A stretch of DNA of 14,107 bases from ZLKRG08 sp964654815 (GTDB lineage: Bacteria; Actinomycetota; Actinomycetes; Nanopelagicales; Nanopelagicaceae). The stretch is from positions 1 to 14,107 of the forward strand of contig CAZZLH010000031.1 of NCBI GenBank assembly GCA_964654815.1, in the 5' to 3' direction. A model generated the notes under the pieces. That model made no database searches. It was not told the origin of the DNA and saw only the letters and a list, made by a program, of their open reading frames with translations. Shown piece after piece: positions 13,492-14,107 of the stretch (positions within the stretch are counted from its first letter, which is position 1; every line of letters begins with the position of its first letter). Made by a program: the position numbers and the translations under genes.

Positions 13492-14107
13492 GTGCAAAAG
13501 AGAAGATTCCAGCAGTAGTCGCTAACTACGTTGATGAGCGCACCGGCGCTGCCAAATGGCTGAAGAAGAATCTAACTAAAGTCTTCCCGGATCATTGGTC
13601 ATTCTTACTCGGCGAAATCGTTCTCTACTCATTTATCATCTTGCTCGCCACCGGAACCTTCCTGACATTCTGGTTCGACCCTTCTATGAAAGAGGTCGTC
13701 TACAACGGCTCATACGAACCGCTCAAAGGTTTGAAGATGTCTGCGGCATATGAATCAACATTGCATATCTCATTTGATGTTCGTGGCGGTCTGCTGATGC
13801 GCCAGATCCATCACTGGGCTGCTTTGATTTTCATGGCTGCGATGATTGTGCACTTACTGCGCGTCTTTTTCACCGGCGCTTTCCGTAAGCCACGTGAATT
13901 TAACTGGGTACTTGGTGTCGCACTATTGACACTAGGTATCGTCGAAGGCTTCTTGGGCTATTCACTTCCAGATGACTTGCTATCTGGTACAGGCATTCGA
14001 ATTGCGCAGGCCATTCTGCAGGCGATCCCAGTTGTGGGCACCTACTTAGCCTTCTTCGCATTCGGCGGTGAATTCCCGGGCGAATCATTTATCCCGCGCA
14101 TCTACAC
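13488..14107 (+). CDS. qcrB: Cytochrome b subunit of the cytochrome bcc complex, 5' part
   Basis: The open frame begins at the ATG at 13488 inside the qcrA stop (ATGA overlap) and runs off the window after about 206 codons. The mycobacterial protein is about 550 aa, so the larger part is missing. Visible: amphipathic N-terminus, helix A ('LLGEIVLYSFIILLATGTFL'), a periplasmic segment with 'YNGSYEPLKGL', then helix B 'LMRQIHHWAALIFMAAMIVHLLRVF' with the histidines that bind haem b, 'TGAFRKPREFNW', and 'GYSLPDDLLSGTG' of the Qo region. The partner haem histidines of the next helices lie just beyond the edge. GGGAG at 13472-13476 may serve as ribosome site. QcrB oxidises menaquinol in the membrane and is the target of telacebec (Q203)-type inhibitors in mycobacteria. 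Confidence 0.95.
   Translation, partial: MSAKEKIPAVVANYVDERTGAAKWLKKNLTKVFPDHWSFLLGEIVLYSFIILLATGTFLTFWFDPSMKEVVYNGSYEPLKGLKMSAAYESTLHISFDVRGGLLMRQIHHWAALIFMAAMIVHLLRVFFTGAFRKPREFNWVLGVALLTLGIVEGFLGYSLPDDLLSGTGIRIAQAILQAIPVVGTYLAFFAFGGEFPGESFIPRIY

Noticed and set aside
1..14107. Mobile element, CRISPR array, prophage or defence island
   Set aside because: No transposase, integrase, repeat array or toxin-antitoxin pair was seen; gene content is chromosomal housekeeping and transport.

Overview
The window looks like a chromosomal piece of a small-genome, medium-GC actinobacterium. Evidence: the gene order (DEDDh exonuclease/GIY-YIG protein, trpD, ctaE-qcrC-qcrA-qcrB) is the one known from Mycobacterium tuberculosis Rv2191-Rv2196. 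The QcrC is the di-haem type and the QcrA the three-helix Rieske type of actinobacteria. A DUF3046 protein and a DrrA/DrrB-type ABC pair are present. GC content is moderate and the genes are packed with almost no spacers. The streamlining suggests freshwater Nanopelagicales (acI, Planktophila/Nanopelagicus-like), but that placement is inference.

Layout. 1-54 is the 3' part of a tRNA-Val(GAC). 66-791 (-) is a metallo-beta-lactamase-fold hydrolase, divergent from a nitroreductase (829-1575) that is followed by a drug-export-type ABC ATPase and permease (1603-3395). A 102-bp spacer with two operator-like palindromes precedes a GAF-LuxR type regulator (3498-4229). Its stop codon directly abuts that of a minus-strand run of three membrane proteins: TRIC-type channel, UPF0114, CynX/NimT-like MFS (6609 down to 4230). 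A 63-aa DUF3046 protein and an alpha/beta hydrolase fill 6655-7622. From 7647 on comes the conserved block: exonuclease/UvrC-N protein, trpD (-), a degenerate receiver-domain protein (-), then the respiratory operon ctaE-qcrC-qcrA-qcrB, with qcrB cut by the window end.

How it works together. ctaE-qcrCAB encodes cytochrome oxidase subunit III and the three subunits of the menaquinol:cytochrome c oxidoreductase, which in actinobacteria form one bcc-aa3 supercomplex. The 117-bp divergent spacer in front of it carries a GTGA-N6-TCAC site (CRP/GlxR-like core) and a second inverted repeat. These are the best regulatory leads in the window.

Genome-scale signal. At eight of about twelve likely operon-head starts a TAnnnT hexamer ends 6-8 nt before the start codon, and a ninth (ctaE) has GATAAT 7 nt before its ATG. 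This points to mostly leaderless mRNAs. Three convergent gene pairs abut or overlap at their stops, leaving no room for separate terminators. No CRISPR array, insertion sequence, phage gene or clear novel defence system was seen. No gene-free stretch exceeds about 120 bp.
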